DNA of 45,970 bases, from the NCBI GenBank assembly GCA_963754385.1, contig CAVWGE010000006.1:1-45970 (forward strand), in the 5' to 3' direction. The notes beneath the pieces are model-generated. The model worked only from the letters and a program-made list of their open reading frames with translations. It was not told the origin of the DNA and ran no database searches. Shown in pieces: positions 24,174 through 32,380 of the stretch. Made by a program: the position numbers and the translations under genes. This DNA is from 9FT-COMBO-48-23 sp963754385 (GTDB lineage: Bacteria > Chloroflexota > Dehalococcoidia > GIF9 > UBA5629). Every line of letters begins with the position of its first letter. Position 1 is the stretch's first letter.

Positions 24174-24635
24174 ATGGCGAAGATAAATATGCTTTGTCCA
24201 TTTAACCATAAATTGTGTGACGAATGTCCGCTTTACCGGGGCAGACATTATTACTTGTGTTTCTGTGATAAATATCGGGGCTACATCGGTGAGTCAGAGC
24301 AACGCACTAAATCTAGCGTTGCCCGGTATCCGATTGACCTCCTGACTATATTTAAGCAAATAGAGCCGTGGGCTGGTGTTGGCCTTCTGCCAGGAATTAA
24401 GTCCAAAGTTAAGCTGAAGGTTATAGATATGGAGAATGGAGCCACCAGAGTTTGCGACCTTGATGAAGCCAAAACATGGGACTGGAGCAATCCGGAGATG
24501 ATGAGAATGATTGGTGGCGTTCAAATTACCAGCTGGAATAAGCTGGTTGAGCTCGTATCGTTTAAGGCTAAGAAAGGCTACCGGGAAGTAGAGCTCTATG
24601 AAGCCCCGCGTTTCATAATGTTAGGAGGAGGATAA
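24174..24635 (+). CDS. Conserved-looking Cys-rich protein, 153 aa
   Basis: No named family recognised. The N-terminus has LCPFNHKLCDECPLYRGRHY, then YLCFCDKYRG: Cx6Cx2C followed by CxC, a plausible metal or Fe-S site. The rest is an alpha/beta domain without further cysteine clusters (ending ELYEAPRFIMLGGG). The GAGGAG site is 8 bases before the ATG. It is the first gene after the Rrf2 regulator, 50 bases downstream, so probably under the same control. It is cytoplasmic, with no signal peptide or membrane segment. Confidence 0.65.
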   Translation: MAKINMLCPFNHKLCDECPLYRGRHYYLCFCDKYRGYIGESEQRTKSSVARYPIDLLTIFKQIEPWAGVGLLPGIKSKVKLKVIDMENGATRVCDLDEAKTWDWSNPEMMRMIGGVQITSWNKLVELVSFKAKKGYREVELYEAPRFIMLGGG

Positions 24636-24745
24636 ACTCAAGATGCCCAAGAACTAAAAAGTAGCTCTTCAATCATGGTAATGTATGATATTTGAATTAA
24701 TAAGAGCCATAATTCCGCAAAAGCAAATGAACAGGAGGACCTAAG

Positions 24746-25195
24746 TTGAACAGAAAAATCTTAATATCTTTTTTACTCATCGGACTTGTTTTAACCGTTA
24801 TAGGTTGTGCCCAGGCAAGCAATCTGCCCGATACCCAACCGGGAAACACCGGTGTAGCAGGTAACACTCCAGTTGTGGAAAATCCGGCGACACCTGAAAC
24901 GGAGATTCCCCAGGCGCCTGAAGAGGAAAGCCCAAAAATTCTAAAGATAAGTGATATTCTGGAAAGCCCCGAAGGTTACGGGGGGCAGGCAGTAATAGTG
25001 GAAGGCAAGATTGTATCCGAGTGCCCCGCCGGTTGCTGGTTCACCTTGAACGACGGCACTGGGACAATATACGTTGACCTGGCTCCCAGCAACCTGGTGA
25101 TTCCTCAGAAAAGAGGGGCATTTGCCACCGTTTACGGTCAGGTGGTCAGGAAGGGCAGTGACACATATCTAATCGGCACTAAGGTTGAGTTTTAG
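24746..25195 (+). CDS. Lipoprotein with OB-fold domain
   Basis: 149 aa. The signal peptide ends in a lipobox (LVLTVIGC), giving a lipid-anchored protein. Residues about 25-65 are a P/T/E-rich linker. The C-terminal domain (ECPAGCWFTLNDGTGTIYVD, then TVYGQVVRKGSDTYLIGTKV) is a bacterial OB-fold similar to DUF4920-like proteins, with a CxxxC that could bind metal or form a disulfide. The TTG start has AGGAGG 7 bases upstream. It is followed by an ABC permease and ATPase, so it is likely their extracytoplasmic partner. Confidence 0.75.
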   Translation: MNRKILISFLLIGLVLTVIGCAQASNLPDTQPGNTGVAGNTPVVENPATPETEIPQAPEEESPKILKISDILESPEGYGGQAVIVEGKIVSECPAGCWFTLNDGTGTIYVDLAPSNLVIPQKRGAFATVYGQVVRKGSDTYLIGTKVEF

Positions 25196-25212
25196 GTAAG
25201 GAGGCTATTGCC

Positions 25213-26382
25213 TTGAATTTTGTTACCCTAGCCATAAAGAACTTGCTACGCCGGCGCGGCAGAACGATTTTGACCATACTGGGAGTTGCCATCGCCATCG
25301 CCGTTTTATTCAGCCTGCTTTCTTTTAACTCGGGCTACGAGAAGCAACTGAGCGGTGAGCTCGACAGCCTGGGCATTCATATGCTGGCAGTGCCGAAAGG
25401 ATGCCCCTATGAAGCGGCTTCGCTCATCATCCACGGCGGCGTTATACCTAAGTATCTGTCTAATTCGGATGTAGAAGAGGTGAAGAAAATCGATGGCATA
25501 GAAGTTGCCAGTCCTATGCTGCTTCAACAGTTCTACAAGGATGGGCAGCCGCATGTCGTGTACGGCGTCATGATGGATGATGTGAGCCGTCTCAAGCCCT
25601 GGTGGAAAGTGGAGGGTAGATTCTTCTCTGACACCGAAGACAACGTAATGGTTATCGGACGGAATCTGGCGGAAAAGGAGAAATTGAAGGTTGGCGATGT
25701 TTTGCCTTTCGGTCCGGATGGGATACCTTTTACCATTGTCGGTATCCTGGAAAGGACAGACACGCAGGATGATGAGTTCCATTTCTTGCCTCTACCGGTG
25801 GCGCAAAGGATTTTTGACAAGCCCGACCAGATAACAACCATAGCTATCAGGATAAACGATATCTCCAGGATTTCGGAAATCTCAAAGGAGCTGGAGAATA
25901 TTCCTGACATTCAGGTTGTTACCATGACGCAGGTAATGGGCACCATTATGAATCTGGTCGGCTCAGCGCGTACGCTCATTACTTCAGTCATTATCGTAGC
26001 TATCATCATCAGCGCCGTCGGCATAATCAATACGCTTCTTATGTCGGTTAATGAGAGGACAAGGGAGTTCGGAATGATGAAGGCAATAGGAGCTTCCGGG
26101 CTGGATATAGGCAGGCTGGTGCTCATCGAGACGCTGTTCATCACTGTAATCGGCGGAATCATCGGCCTGCTGCTGGCAATGTTGGGTTCCAGCTTAATAG
26201 AAGCTTTTGTCAAAGGAATAATCCCTTATTCGCCGGCTGGCAGGCTCATGGCTCCGGAGCCGGGATTAATAGGCTTGTGTTTGTTATTCTCGGTCGTCAT
26301 CGGATTTGTCTGTGGGATGTACCCGGCGATTAGGTCATCGCGCTTAACGCCTATGGAGGCTATTCGGAGTAATCTGGAATGA
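25213..26382 (+). CDS. ABC transporter permease, FtsX/MacB type
   Basis: 389 aa. One N-terminal membrane helix (after LLRRRGRTILTILGVAIAIA), a periplasmic MacB-PCD domain of about 200 aa, and three C-terminal helices (about residues 255-385) with the FtsX signature LMSVNERTREFGMMKAIGAS. It belongs to the mechanotransmission (type VII) ABC family, which moves lipoproteins, peptides or drugs without a channel. The TTG start has AAGGAGG upstream, and its stop overlaps the ATPase start (ATGA). Confidence 0.88.
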   Translation: MNFVTLAIKNLLRRRGRTILTILGVAIAIAVLFSLLSFNSGYEKQLSGELDSLGIHMLAVPKGCPYEAASLIIHGGVIPKYLSNSDVEEVKKIDGIEVASPMLLQQFYKDGQPHVVYGVMMDDVSRLKPWWKVEGRFFSDTEDNVMVIGRNLAEKEKLKVGDVLPFGPDGIPFTIVGILERTDTQDDEFHFLPLPVAQRIFDKPDQITTIAIRINDISRISEISKELENIPDIQVVTMTQVMGTIMNLVGSARTLITSVIIVAIIISAVGIINTLLMSVNERTREFGMMKAIGASGLDIGRLVLIETLFITVIGGIIGLLLAMLGSSLIEAFVKGIIPYSPAGRLMAPEPGLIGLCLLFSVVIGFVCGMYPAIRSSRLTPMEAIRSNLE

Positions 26383-27086
26383 AAGAAGAAGTTATTTCAG
26401 CAAAAGGGTTGACCAAGATATACCATCGAGGTAGTGAAGAGATACATGCACTTAAGGAAGTTAGTTTCGCTATAACGAAGGGTGAGTTTGCAGCTATCGT
26501 AGGCCCTTCCGGTTCGGGTAAGACCACGCTGTTGAATCTACTGGGCTGCCTTGACACGCCAACACGGGGCAGCCTCAGATTGAATGGTATCGAGGTCAAG
26601 GGTCTTAAGGAGAGAGACCTGGTGAAATTGCGCCGCGAAAATATAGGCTTTGTTTTTCAGCAGTTCTTTCTGCTGCCTACTTTAACCGTACGCGAAAATA
26701 TAGAGCTACCCCTACTCTTTAGCAGGAAAAACGGTTATAAGAGCCAGATAGACGAGGTAATCGGGCTCGTTGGGCTTAAAGCCAGAGCTGAGCATTTGCC
26801 CGGGCAGCTCAGTGGTGGGGAGATGCAGAGGGTGGCTATCGGCAGGGCTCTTATCAATGAGCCGAAGATTATTCTGGCCGATGAGCCCACCGGCAATTTG
26901 GATTCAGCCACTTCTCTTAGAATTTTTGAGCTTTTTCAGAACCTGAATAGCCAGGGACTAACTCTGATTGTGGTCACTCACAATTCGGAGCTGGCAAAAA
27001 TAGCTCATAATGTAATCCAGTTGAGAGACGGTGAAATAGCTCGAAAAACTTCGAGTCACGGTTCATTGAAAAAAGCCAGGAGTTGA
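26379..27086 (+). CDS. ABC transporter ATP-binding protein, MacB/LolD type
   Basis: 235 aa. Walker A GPSGSGKT, Q-loop FVFQQFFLLP, signature LSGGEMQRVAIGRAL, Walker B IILADEPTGNLDS and H-loop VVTHN are all intact. It couples to the FtsX-type permease (4-base overlap) and the OB-fold lipoprotein upstream. The substrate is unknown. It is followed 4 bases later by cysK, so the ABC genes and cysteine synthesis are co-transcribed. Confidence 0.93.
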   Translation: MKEEVISAKGLTKIYHRGSEEIHALKEVSFAITKGEFAAIVGPSGSGKTTLLNLLGCLDTPTRGSLRLNGIEVKGLKERDLVKLRRENIGFVFQQFFLLPTLTVRENIELPLLFSRKNGYKSQIDEVIGLVGLKARAEHLPGQLSGGEMQRVAIGRALINEPKIILADEPTGNLDSATSLRIFELFQNLNSQGLTLIVVTHNSELAKIAHNVIQLRDGEIARKTSSHGSLKKARS

Positions 27087-27090
27087 GTTG

Positions 27091-28020
27091 ATGGCGAAGA
27101 TAGCCAATGACATCACGGAGCTTATCGGCAACACACCTCTGGTCAGGCTGAACAAGATAGCAGCAGGTGCCAGGGCAGAAGTTGTCGCCAAGCTAGAGTT
27201 CTTCAACCCCTGCAGCAGTGTGAAAGACCGCGTCGCCGTGTCCATGATTAGAGCCGCTGAAGAGGCAGGCTTGATAGGAAAGGACACTGTGATTGTCGAG
27301 CCCACCAGCGGCAACACCGGTATTGCTTTAGCCTTTGTCTGCGCATCGCGCGGTTACCGCTTGATACTCACCATGCCGGAAACGATGTCAGTGGAGCGCC
27401 GGCATATTCTTTCTATATTCGGCGCTGAGCTGGTGCTAACGCCTGGAGCCGAAGGGATGTCCGGAGCAGTGCGGAAAGCCGAACAACTGGTGGCAGAAAA
27501 CAAAAATTACTTTATGCCGCAGCAATTCAAGAATCCGGCTAATCCTAAAATTCACCGCGAGACCACGGCTGAGGAGCTCTGGAGAGATACGGATGGCAAG
27601 ATAGATATTTTGGTCACCGGCGTCGGCACCGGAGGCACCATTACCGGCGTGGCCGAGGTTATAAAGAAGAAAAAACCTCGGTTTAAAGCTATTGCCGTTG
27701 AGCCGGCCGGTTCACCGGTTCTTTCCGGCGGCAAGCCTGGCCCGCATAAAATACAGGGCATCGGCGCTGGCTTTATTCCGGATATTATGAGGCTGGACCT
27801 GGTCGATGAAATCATTAAGGTAACCAATGATGATGCCGGTGTGACGGCCAGGAGATTAGCCGTAGAAGAGGGTATACTGGCAGGCATATCCTCCGGCGCC
27901 GCCGTCTGGGCAGCTCTGCAGGTTGCCCGGAGGCCGGAAAATAAGGGGAAATTGATTGTGGTGATTTTACCCGATACCGGCGAGCGTTATATATCCACCT
28001 GGCTTTTTCAGGAGCTTTGA
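27091..28020 (+). CDS. cysK: Cysteine synthase (O-acetylserine sulfhydrylase)
   Basis: 309 aa, PLP enzyme making cysteine from O-acetylserine and sulfide. ITELIGNTPLVRLN opens the protein, the PLP lysine is Lys45 (CSSVKDRVAV), TSGNTGIALAF binds the substrate carboxylate, and GTGGTITGVAEV binds the PLP phosphate. ATG 27091 has AGGAG upstream; an in-frame TTG three bases earlier is less likely. It lies in the Rrf2-led block, followed by the desulfurase gene. Confidence 0.95.
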   Translation: MAKIANDITELIGNTPLVRLNKIAAGARAEVVAKLEFFNPCSSVKDRVAVSMIRAAEEAGLIGKDTVIVEPTSGNTGIALAFVCASRGYRLILTMPETMSVERRHILSIFGAELVLTPGAEGMSGAVRKAEQLVAENKNYFMPQQFKNPANPKIHRETTAEELWRDTDGKIDILVTGVGTGGTITGVAEVIKKKKPRFKAIAVEPAGSPVLSGGKPGPHKIQGIGAGFIPDIMRLDLVDEIIKVTNDDAGVTARRLAVEEGILAGISSGAAVWAALQVARRPENKGKLIVVILPDTGERYISTWLFQEL

Positions 28021-28093
28021 TTTTCCTGTGCCGGGAATTTAAAATTGTACCAGGATGGTTCCGACAGTTGTTGATATCGCTGAGGGTTGAAAG

Positions 28094-29260
28094 ATGAAGA
28101 GAATATATCTGGATTACGCTGCTACCACGCCGACACATCCTGAGGTGTTGAAGGCGATGTTGCCCTATTTCACAGATGCCTTCGGCAATCCTTCCAGCAT
28201 ACATTCGCTTGGTCAGGAAGCCAGGGACGCCATCGAGAAAGTGCGGAATCAGGTTGCAGCTCTTATCGGCGCTAAAGGTGAGGAGATTGTTTTTACCGGC
28301 AGCGGAACGGAGGCGGATAACCTTGCCTTAAAGGGTGTGGCATTGGCAAATCAGAGCAAGGGTAATCACATTATTACCAGCTCAATCGAACATCATGCCG
28401 TGCTGGAGACCTGTAAGTTTCTGGAAAAGCAGGGATTCTCGGTCACCTATCTTCCCGTAGATGGTTATGGTATGGCTGACCCAGGCGGTGTCAAGAAGGC
28501 AATCACAGCTAAGACTATCCTAATTTCAATTATGCATGCCAGCAATGAGGTCGGCACCATAGAACCTATAGCCGAGATAGGAAATATCGCCAGGGAGGCG
28601 GAGGTTTACTTGCACACCGATGCCGTGCAAGCAGTGGGGCATATCCCCGTAGATGTGAATAAGTTGAATGTTGAACTTCTGTCCATGTCGGCACATAAGC
28701 TCTACGGTCCCAAGGGCATCGGCGCGCTGTATATTAAAAAAGGTACCAGGATAAGCTCCTTTATACATGGAGGTAGCCAGGAGAGAGGAAAGCGGGCCAG
28801 CACTGAGAACGTGCCCGCCATTGTCGGCTTTGGCAAAGCGGCGGAAATCGCACAGCAGGAAATGCTCGAAGAAGCCCAAAAGCTGACTGTACTTCGTGAC
28901 CGGCTAATTGAAGGCATTCTTACGAGCATCGAGCATACCAGATTGAATGGTCATCCCGTGATTAGGCTGCCTAACAATGTAAATGTCAGCGTTGATTATG
29001 CCGAAGGCGAGTCAATGCTGTTGAATTTGGACCTGGCTGGAATCTGTGCTTCCACAGGTTCAGCTTGCAGTTCAGTAGACCTCGAGCCATCACATGTTCT
29101 GGTGGCAATGGGGCTGCCGCATTTACAGGCGCATAGTTCCCTGAGATTCACTTCAGGAAAGTGGACTACTGAAGAAGACATAGACCAGGTTCTAAACGTG
29201 CTCCCCGGGATTGTTTCCAAGCTCAGGGCTATGTCCCCGCTTATGAAAAGCTCCAAATAG
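28094..29260 (+). CDS. nifS: Cysteine desulfurase, NifS/IscS class I
   Basis: 388 aa, removes sulfur from cysteine as an enzyme persulfide. IYLDYAATTPTHPEVL start; IEHHAVLE; HTDAVQAVGHIPVD; the PLP lysine Lys202 in SMSAHKLYGPKG; and the catalytic loop Cys325 in CASTGSACSSVDLEP. The long loop marks class I (NifS/IscS), not SufS. No scaffold gene (iscU/nifU) is next to it. The later fdhD suggests that the sulfur may also be passed to molybdenum or tungsten enzymes. Confidence 0.94.
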   Translation: MKRIYLDYAATTPTHPEVLKAMLPYFTDAFGNPSSIHSLGQEARDAIEKVRNQVAALIGAKGEEIVFTGSGTEADNLALKGVALANQSKGNHIITSSIEHHAVLETCKFLEKQGFSVTYLPVDGYGMADPGGVKKAITAKTILISIMHASNEVGTIEPIAEIGNIAREAEVYLHTDAVQAVGHIPVDVNKLNVELLSMSAHKLYGPKGIGALYIKKGTRISSFIHGGSQERGKRASTENVPAIVGFGKAAEIAQQEMLEEAQKLTVLRDRLIEGILTSIEHTRLNGHPVIRLPNNVNVSVDYAEGESMLLNLDLAGICASTGSACSSVDLEPSHVLVAMGLPHLQAHSSLRFTSGKWTTEEDIDQVLNVLPGIVSKLRAMSPLMKSSK

Positions 29261-29293
29261 CCGTTGAATCGGTTGCTCAAATCATTCCATTCA

Positions 29294-29323
29294 TTCGACC
29301 AACTGAGCCAATAAAGCTATAAT
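29294..29323 (+). promoter_or_regulatory. Candidate internal promoter before the 51-aa/MOSC/fdhD group
   Basis: TTCGAC (29294-29299), an 18-base spacer and perfect TATAAT (29318-29323), in the 124-base gap after the desulfurase gene. Confidence 0.5.
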
Positions 29324-29384
29324 ATAGTGAATATCTGTATCGAGGCTAGAGCCAACGAGAAATTTTAAACAGAAGGAGGCAAAA

Positions 29385-29540
29385 ATGAAAATTGTAACAT
29401 TGTGTAAAGAAGGTTCTTGTTGCCCGGTGGTAAAAATAACAGAGACACAGGTGGAAATAGGCGAGAAGGATAACCTTTGCGTCCTCACCAGGGAACAATG
29501 GGAGACGCTCAAGGAAAAGGTGCTAAGCAAAGAGCTATAA
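29385..29540 (+). CDS. 51-aa Cys-containing small protein
   Basis: Too short for ordinary gene calling but well supported: ATG with AGAAGGAGG 6 bases upstream and a clean reading frame ending at TAA. The protein begins MKIVTLCKEGSCCPVVKITE and continues with an alternating strand pattern (TQVEIGEKDNLCVLT) and a helix (REQWETLKEKVLSKEL). Cys7, Cys12, Cys13 and Cys32 could bind a metal or carry sulfur. It sits between the cysteine desulfurase and MOSC/FdhD genes, which makes a role in sulfur or cofactor handling plausible. No family recognised. Confidence 0.75.
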   Translation: MKIVTLCKEGSCCPVVKITETQVEIGEKDNLCVLTREQWETLKEKVLSKEL

Positions 29541-29613
29541 GCCAAAAGATATCTGTAACCAGCTCTGTAGCTGCCATACTCACATTTCGCCGGGTTAAAC
29601 GGTAGGTAATGAC

Positions 29614-30048
29614 ATGGCTAGAATTATTGCCGTCTGCAAAAGCGAGAAAAAGGGAATAAAGAAGGAAGACGTAAAAGAGGGGCTTCTGAAGGAGGACTTC
29701 GGCCTTGTCGGCGATGCTCATGCCGATTGCTGCACGCACCGGCAGGTGAGTTTGCTCGCCGTGGAAAGCATTGACAAGTTGCGAGCCCTGGGTTTGGAGC
29801 TAAAGCCCGGAGATTTCGCCGAGAATTTGACCACCGAGGGAATAGACCTGGTATCGATACCTGTCGGCACGAGGATGTCAGTCGGCGAGCAGGTTATACT
29901 GGAGGTCACTCAAATCGGCAAGGAGTGCCATGCCGGTTGTGCTATCTTCCAGCAGGTGGGCAAGTGCGTAATGCCTGAGGAGGGCGTGTTTACCAAGGTG
30001 ATTCGAGGCGGGACCGTCAGGTCAGGAGACAAGATAGAGGTGGGGTAA
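29614..30048 (+). CDS. MOSC domain protein
   Basis: 144 aa, a stand-alone MOSC domain, the fold of the molybdenum-cofactor sulfurase C-terminus. KEDFGLVGDAHADCCTHRQV, then GDFAENLTTEGIDL and the conserved GKECHAGCAIFQQVGKC (with the usual functional Cys) are diagnostic. Such proteins bind or transfer sulfur on Moco or its precursors. It is one base from fdhD and co-transcribed. Confidence 0.9.
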   Translation: MARIIAVCKSEKKGIKKEDVKEGLLKEDFGLVGDAHADCCTHRQVSLLAVESIDKLRALGLELKPGDFAENLTTEGIDLVSIPVGTRMSVGEQVILEVTQIGKECHAGCAIFQQVGKCVMPEEGVFTKVIRGGTVRSGDKIEVG

Positions 30049-30049
30049 G

Positions 30050-30841
30050 ATGGTGAGCGAGGTGGAGAAGGTCCCCATATTGCGGCTCACCGAGGCAGGT
30101 AAGAGCAGCGCCGATGATGTGGTTGTCAGGGAATTTCCTCTCACCATCGTCTTGAATAACCGGGAGCTGGTCATTTTGCTCTGTTCCCCCAAAAATCTCG
30201 ATTATCTGGCTGTCGGCTTCCTTTCCTCCGAGGGGTTGCTCAAGGGCAAAGACGATATCAAAAAGATAACGGTTGACGACCGGAGAGGTGTGGTCCGCGT
30301 GGAGACTGAAGAGGAGAACAAGCAAGCTGGTGAGCTCCTGTTCAAGCGGCTCATCACATCGGGCTGCGGCAGAGGCGCTTCTTTTTACAGCGTCGCCGAC
30401 GCTGGCGGACAGATAAAAGTAGAGTCTCAGACCAGAATATCGGCTCTTGAGGTCTTCGAGCTGGTAAGTGAATTTCAGCACCGCTCTCAGATTTTCAGGA
30501 CAACCGGCGGCGTCCACAGCGCTGCCTTATGTGATGCCGAAAATATTCTGGTTTTCAGCGAAGACATAGGCAGGCATAATGCCATTGATAAAATCTTCGG
30601 CGAATGTATCTTGAGAGATATACCGACGTGCGACCGCATAATAGTCACCAGCGGCAGGGTTTCCTCGGAGATACTGCTTAAAGTGGCTAAAAGAAATATC
30701 CCTCTGCTTATCTCTAAATCTGCACCCACTGACCTGGGGGTGAAATTAGCCAATGATTTAGGCGTCACACTTATCGGCTTTGTCAGGGGAAACAGGATGA
30801 ACATTTACTCTAATGACTGGAGGCTAGTGAGCCATGGATAG
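30050..30841 (+). CDS. fdhD: Formate dehydrogenase accessory sulfurtransferase
   Basis: 263 aa. FdhD passes sulfur from a cysteine desulfurase to the Mo/W-bisPGD cofactor. VREFPLTIVLNNREL, DYLAVGFLSSEGLL and TTGGVHSAALCD, then SEDIGRHNAIDKI and VTSGRVSSEI are family signatures. The catalytic loop is TSGCGRG (Cys106), one cysteine where E. coli has CxxC. No formate dehydrogenase gene is in the window, so the client enzyme is elsewhere. It overlaps nadA by 8 bases. Confidence 0.94.
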   Translation: MVSEVEKVPILRLTEAGKSSADDVVVREFPLTIVLNNRELVILLCSPKNLDYLAVGFLSSEGLLKGKDDIKKITVDDRRGVVRVETEEENKQAGELLFKRLITSGCGRGASFYSVADAGGQIKVESQTRISALEVFELVSEFQHRSQIFRTTGGVHSAALCDAENILVFSEDIGRHNAIDKIFGECILRDIPTCDRIIVTSGRVSSEILLKVAKRNIPLLISKSAPTDLGVKLANDLGVTLIGFVRGNRMNIYSNDWRLVSHG

Positions 30842-31754
30842 AGAGCCGGAGCTGGCTGAGAAAATCCTGAGCTTAAAGAAAAAAAGAAATGCCGTTATAC
30901 TCGTCCATAACTATCAACTGGGCGAGATTCAGGACATAGCCGACTTCGTCGGTGATTCCCTGGACCTCAGCCAGAAGGCAGCTAAGACCGATGCCGGCGT
31001 CATAGTCTTCTGCGGCGTCCATTTTATGGCGGAGACAGCCTCCATCCTCTGTCCTGACAAGACAGTCCTGCTTCCGGATATGCATGCCGGCTGTCCTATG
31101 GCTAACATGATAACTGCCCCGCAGCTACGTGCCAAAAAGAAGGAGCATCTAAAGGCTACGGTGGTCTGCTACGTCAATTCCCCGGCTGCGGTTAAGACTG
31201 AGTCGGATATTTGCTGCACCTCTGCTAATGCAGTTGGTATCGTACAAAGCCTGGCTGCGGACGAAATACTTTTTGTCCCCGACCAGTACCTGGGGCACTA
31301 TGTCTCCACGAAGACCGGCAGAAAGATGATTCTCTGGCCTGGCTTTTGCCCCACACATGTCCGGATACTGCCTGAGCATATCGCCAAACTCAAACACGAA
31401 TATCCCCAAGCTAAAGTGGTAGTTCACCCCGAATGCACGCCGGGGGTGATAGCCCTGGCTGATGAGGTGTTGAGCACCAGCGGCATGATACAGTTTGCTA
31501 AAAGGGAAGATGTCCGGCAAATGATTGTGGGCACGGAGATAGGCATAATCTACCGGCTCAAAAAAGAGAATCCGGGGAAGAGCTTTATACCTGTCTCGGA
31601 GCAGGCTGTATGCCCCAACATGAAGCTAATCACACTGGAGAAAGTCCTGTGGTCTCTGGAGGAGATGGCACCGGTGGTTAAGGTACCGGAGAAGATACGG
31701 CTTAAGGCAAAGAAGGCTGTGGACAGGATGCTGGCAGTGGGCAGGAGTGCATGA
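30834..31754 (+). CDS. nadA: Quinolinate synthase A
   Basis: 306 aa, condenses iminoaspartate with dihydroxyacetone phosphate for NAD synthesis. The three 4Fe-4S ligands are Cys87 (HAGCPMANM), Cys172 (WPGFCPTH) and Cys260 (QAVCPNMK), with the family's 85-88 residue spacing. VHNYQLGEIQDIADFVGDSL is the N-terminal signature. GGAGG lies 10 bases before the ATG. nadB and nadC are not adjacent. An Fe-S-dependent enzyme inside an Rrf2-led block fits control by Fe-S supply. Confidence 0.95.
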   Translation: MDREPELAEKILSLKKKRNAVILVHNYQLGEIQDIADFVGDSLDLSQKAAKTDAGVIVFCGVHFMAETASILCPDKTVLLPDMHAGCPMANMITAPQLRAKKKEHLKATVVCYVNSPAAVKTESDICCTSANAVGIVQSLAADEILFVPDQYLGHYVSTKTGRKMILWPGFCPTHVRILPEHIAKLKHEYPQAKVVVHPECTPGVIALADEVLSTSGMIQFAKREDVRQMIVGTEIGIIYRLKKENPGKSFIPVSEQAVCPNMKLITLEKVLWSLEEMAPVVKVPEKIRLKAKKAVDRMLAVGRSA

Positions 31755-32080
31755 AACAGACCGGCAAGGTAGTCATCTTTGTTACCACCGGCACCGAGGC
31801 AGAAGCTCACAAAATAGCTGAGCATCTGCTTACCAGGAGAAAAGCTGCCTGCGTAAACATCGTGCCCGGGGTAGAGTCATCGTTCTGGTGGCAGGGCAAG
31901 CTCGATTCAGCCCGGGAAAGCCTTCTCATCATCAAGACCAGAGCCTCGCTGCTCTCCGAAATCATCCAAATGGTTAAAAGTGTTCACAGCTATGAAGTCC
32001 CCGAGATAATCGCCCTGCCCATCATCGGCAGCAGCGAAAGTTACTTGAAGTGGATTGATGACGAGGTCAAAGAGAGCTGA
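31751..32080 (+). CDS. cutA: CutA1 divalent-cation tolerance protein
   Basis: 109 aa, trimeric ferredoxin-like fold. VIFVTTGTEAEAHKIAEHLL, AACVNIVPGVESSFWWQGKL and VPEIIALPIIGSSESYLKWI are conserved. Linked historically to copper tolerance; molecular role unsettled. Start overlaps the nadA stop (ATGA). It is the last gene of the block; a short hairpin (32101-32118, 7 bp with one wobble, no T-run) follows. Confidence 0.93.
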   Translation: MKQTGKVVIFVTTGTEAEAHKIAEHLLTRRKAACVNIVPGVESSFWWQGKLDSARESLLIIKTRASLLSEIIQMVKSVHSYEVPEIIALPIIGSSESYLKWIDDEVKES

Positions 32081-32205
32081 ACACTTCGTCAGATTGTTCA
32101 GGTTCCCGAATGGGAGCCAAGTAACTGTTGCGGAACTGGAATAAGCGCCTTCTTCTAAGAGAAAAATCGAAACTGTCGAGAAAGGCCCGCTCTTATCCTG
32201 CTATT

Positions 32206-32235
32206 TTGACATTCAAACTCTCTGAGGTATATGAT
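32206..32235 (+). promoter_or_regulatory. Candidate promoter of the kdp operon
   Basis: TTGACA (32206-32211), an 18-base spacer and TATGAT (32230-32235), 52 bases before the first small ORF. I looked for a c-di-AMP (ydaO-type) riboswitch in 32081-32287 and saw none. Confidence 0.6.
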
Positions 32236-32287
32236 TTCAATCAGGAATCGGTGATTCACCTGGGCATACTAAATTGGCAGATAATTT

Positions 32288-32371
32288 ATGAATGATCTGC
32301 TTTTCCTCACCCTGACTGTGGTATTCTTTCTAGTCAGTCTAGGACTGATAGCAATCTTTCGACGCCTGTGA
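32288..32371 (+). CDS. 27-aa single-pass membrane peptide preceding KdpF
   Basis: MNDLLFLTLTVVFFLVSLGL then IAIFRRL. One hydrophobic helix with an acidic/polar N-terminus and a basic C-terminus. The pattern resembles short ORFs found just before kdpF in other kdp operons (typically ending in a charged xRL). There is no strong ribosome site. It lies 9 bases upstream of kdpF. Translation is likely but unproven; if real, it may be an extra small subunit or regulator of the pump. Confidence 0.6.
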   Translation: MNDLLFLTLTVVFFLVSLGLIAIFRRL

Positions 32372-32380
32372 AATCGTAAT

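Noticed and set aside
32081..32287. c-di-AMP (ydaO) riboswitch before kdp
   Set aside because: The 207-base leader region lacks the conserved ydaO core; only a short 7-bp hairpin and a promoter are visible.
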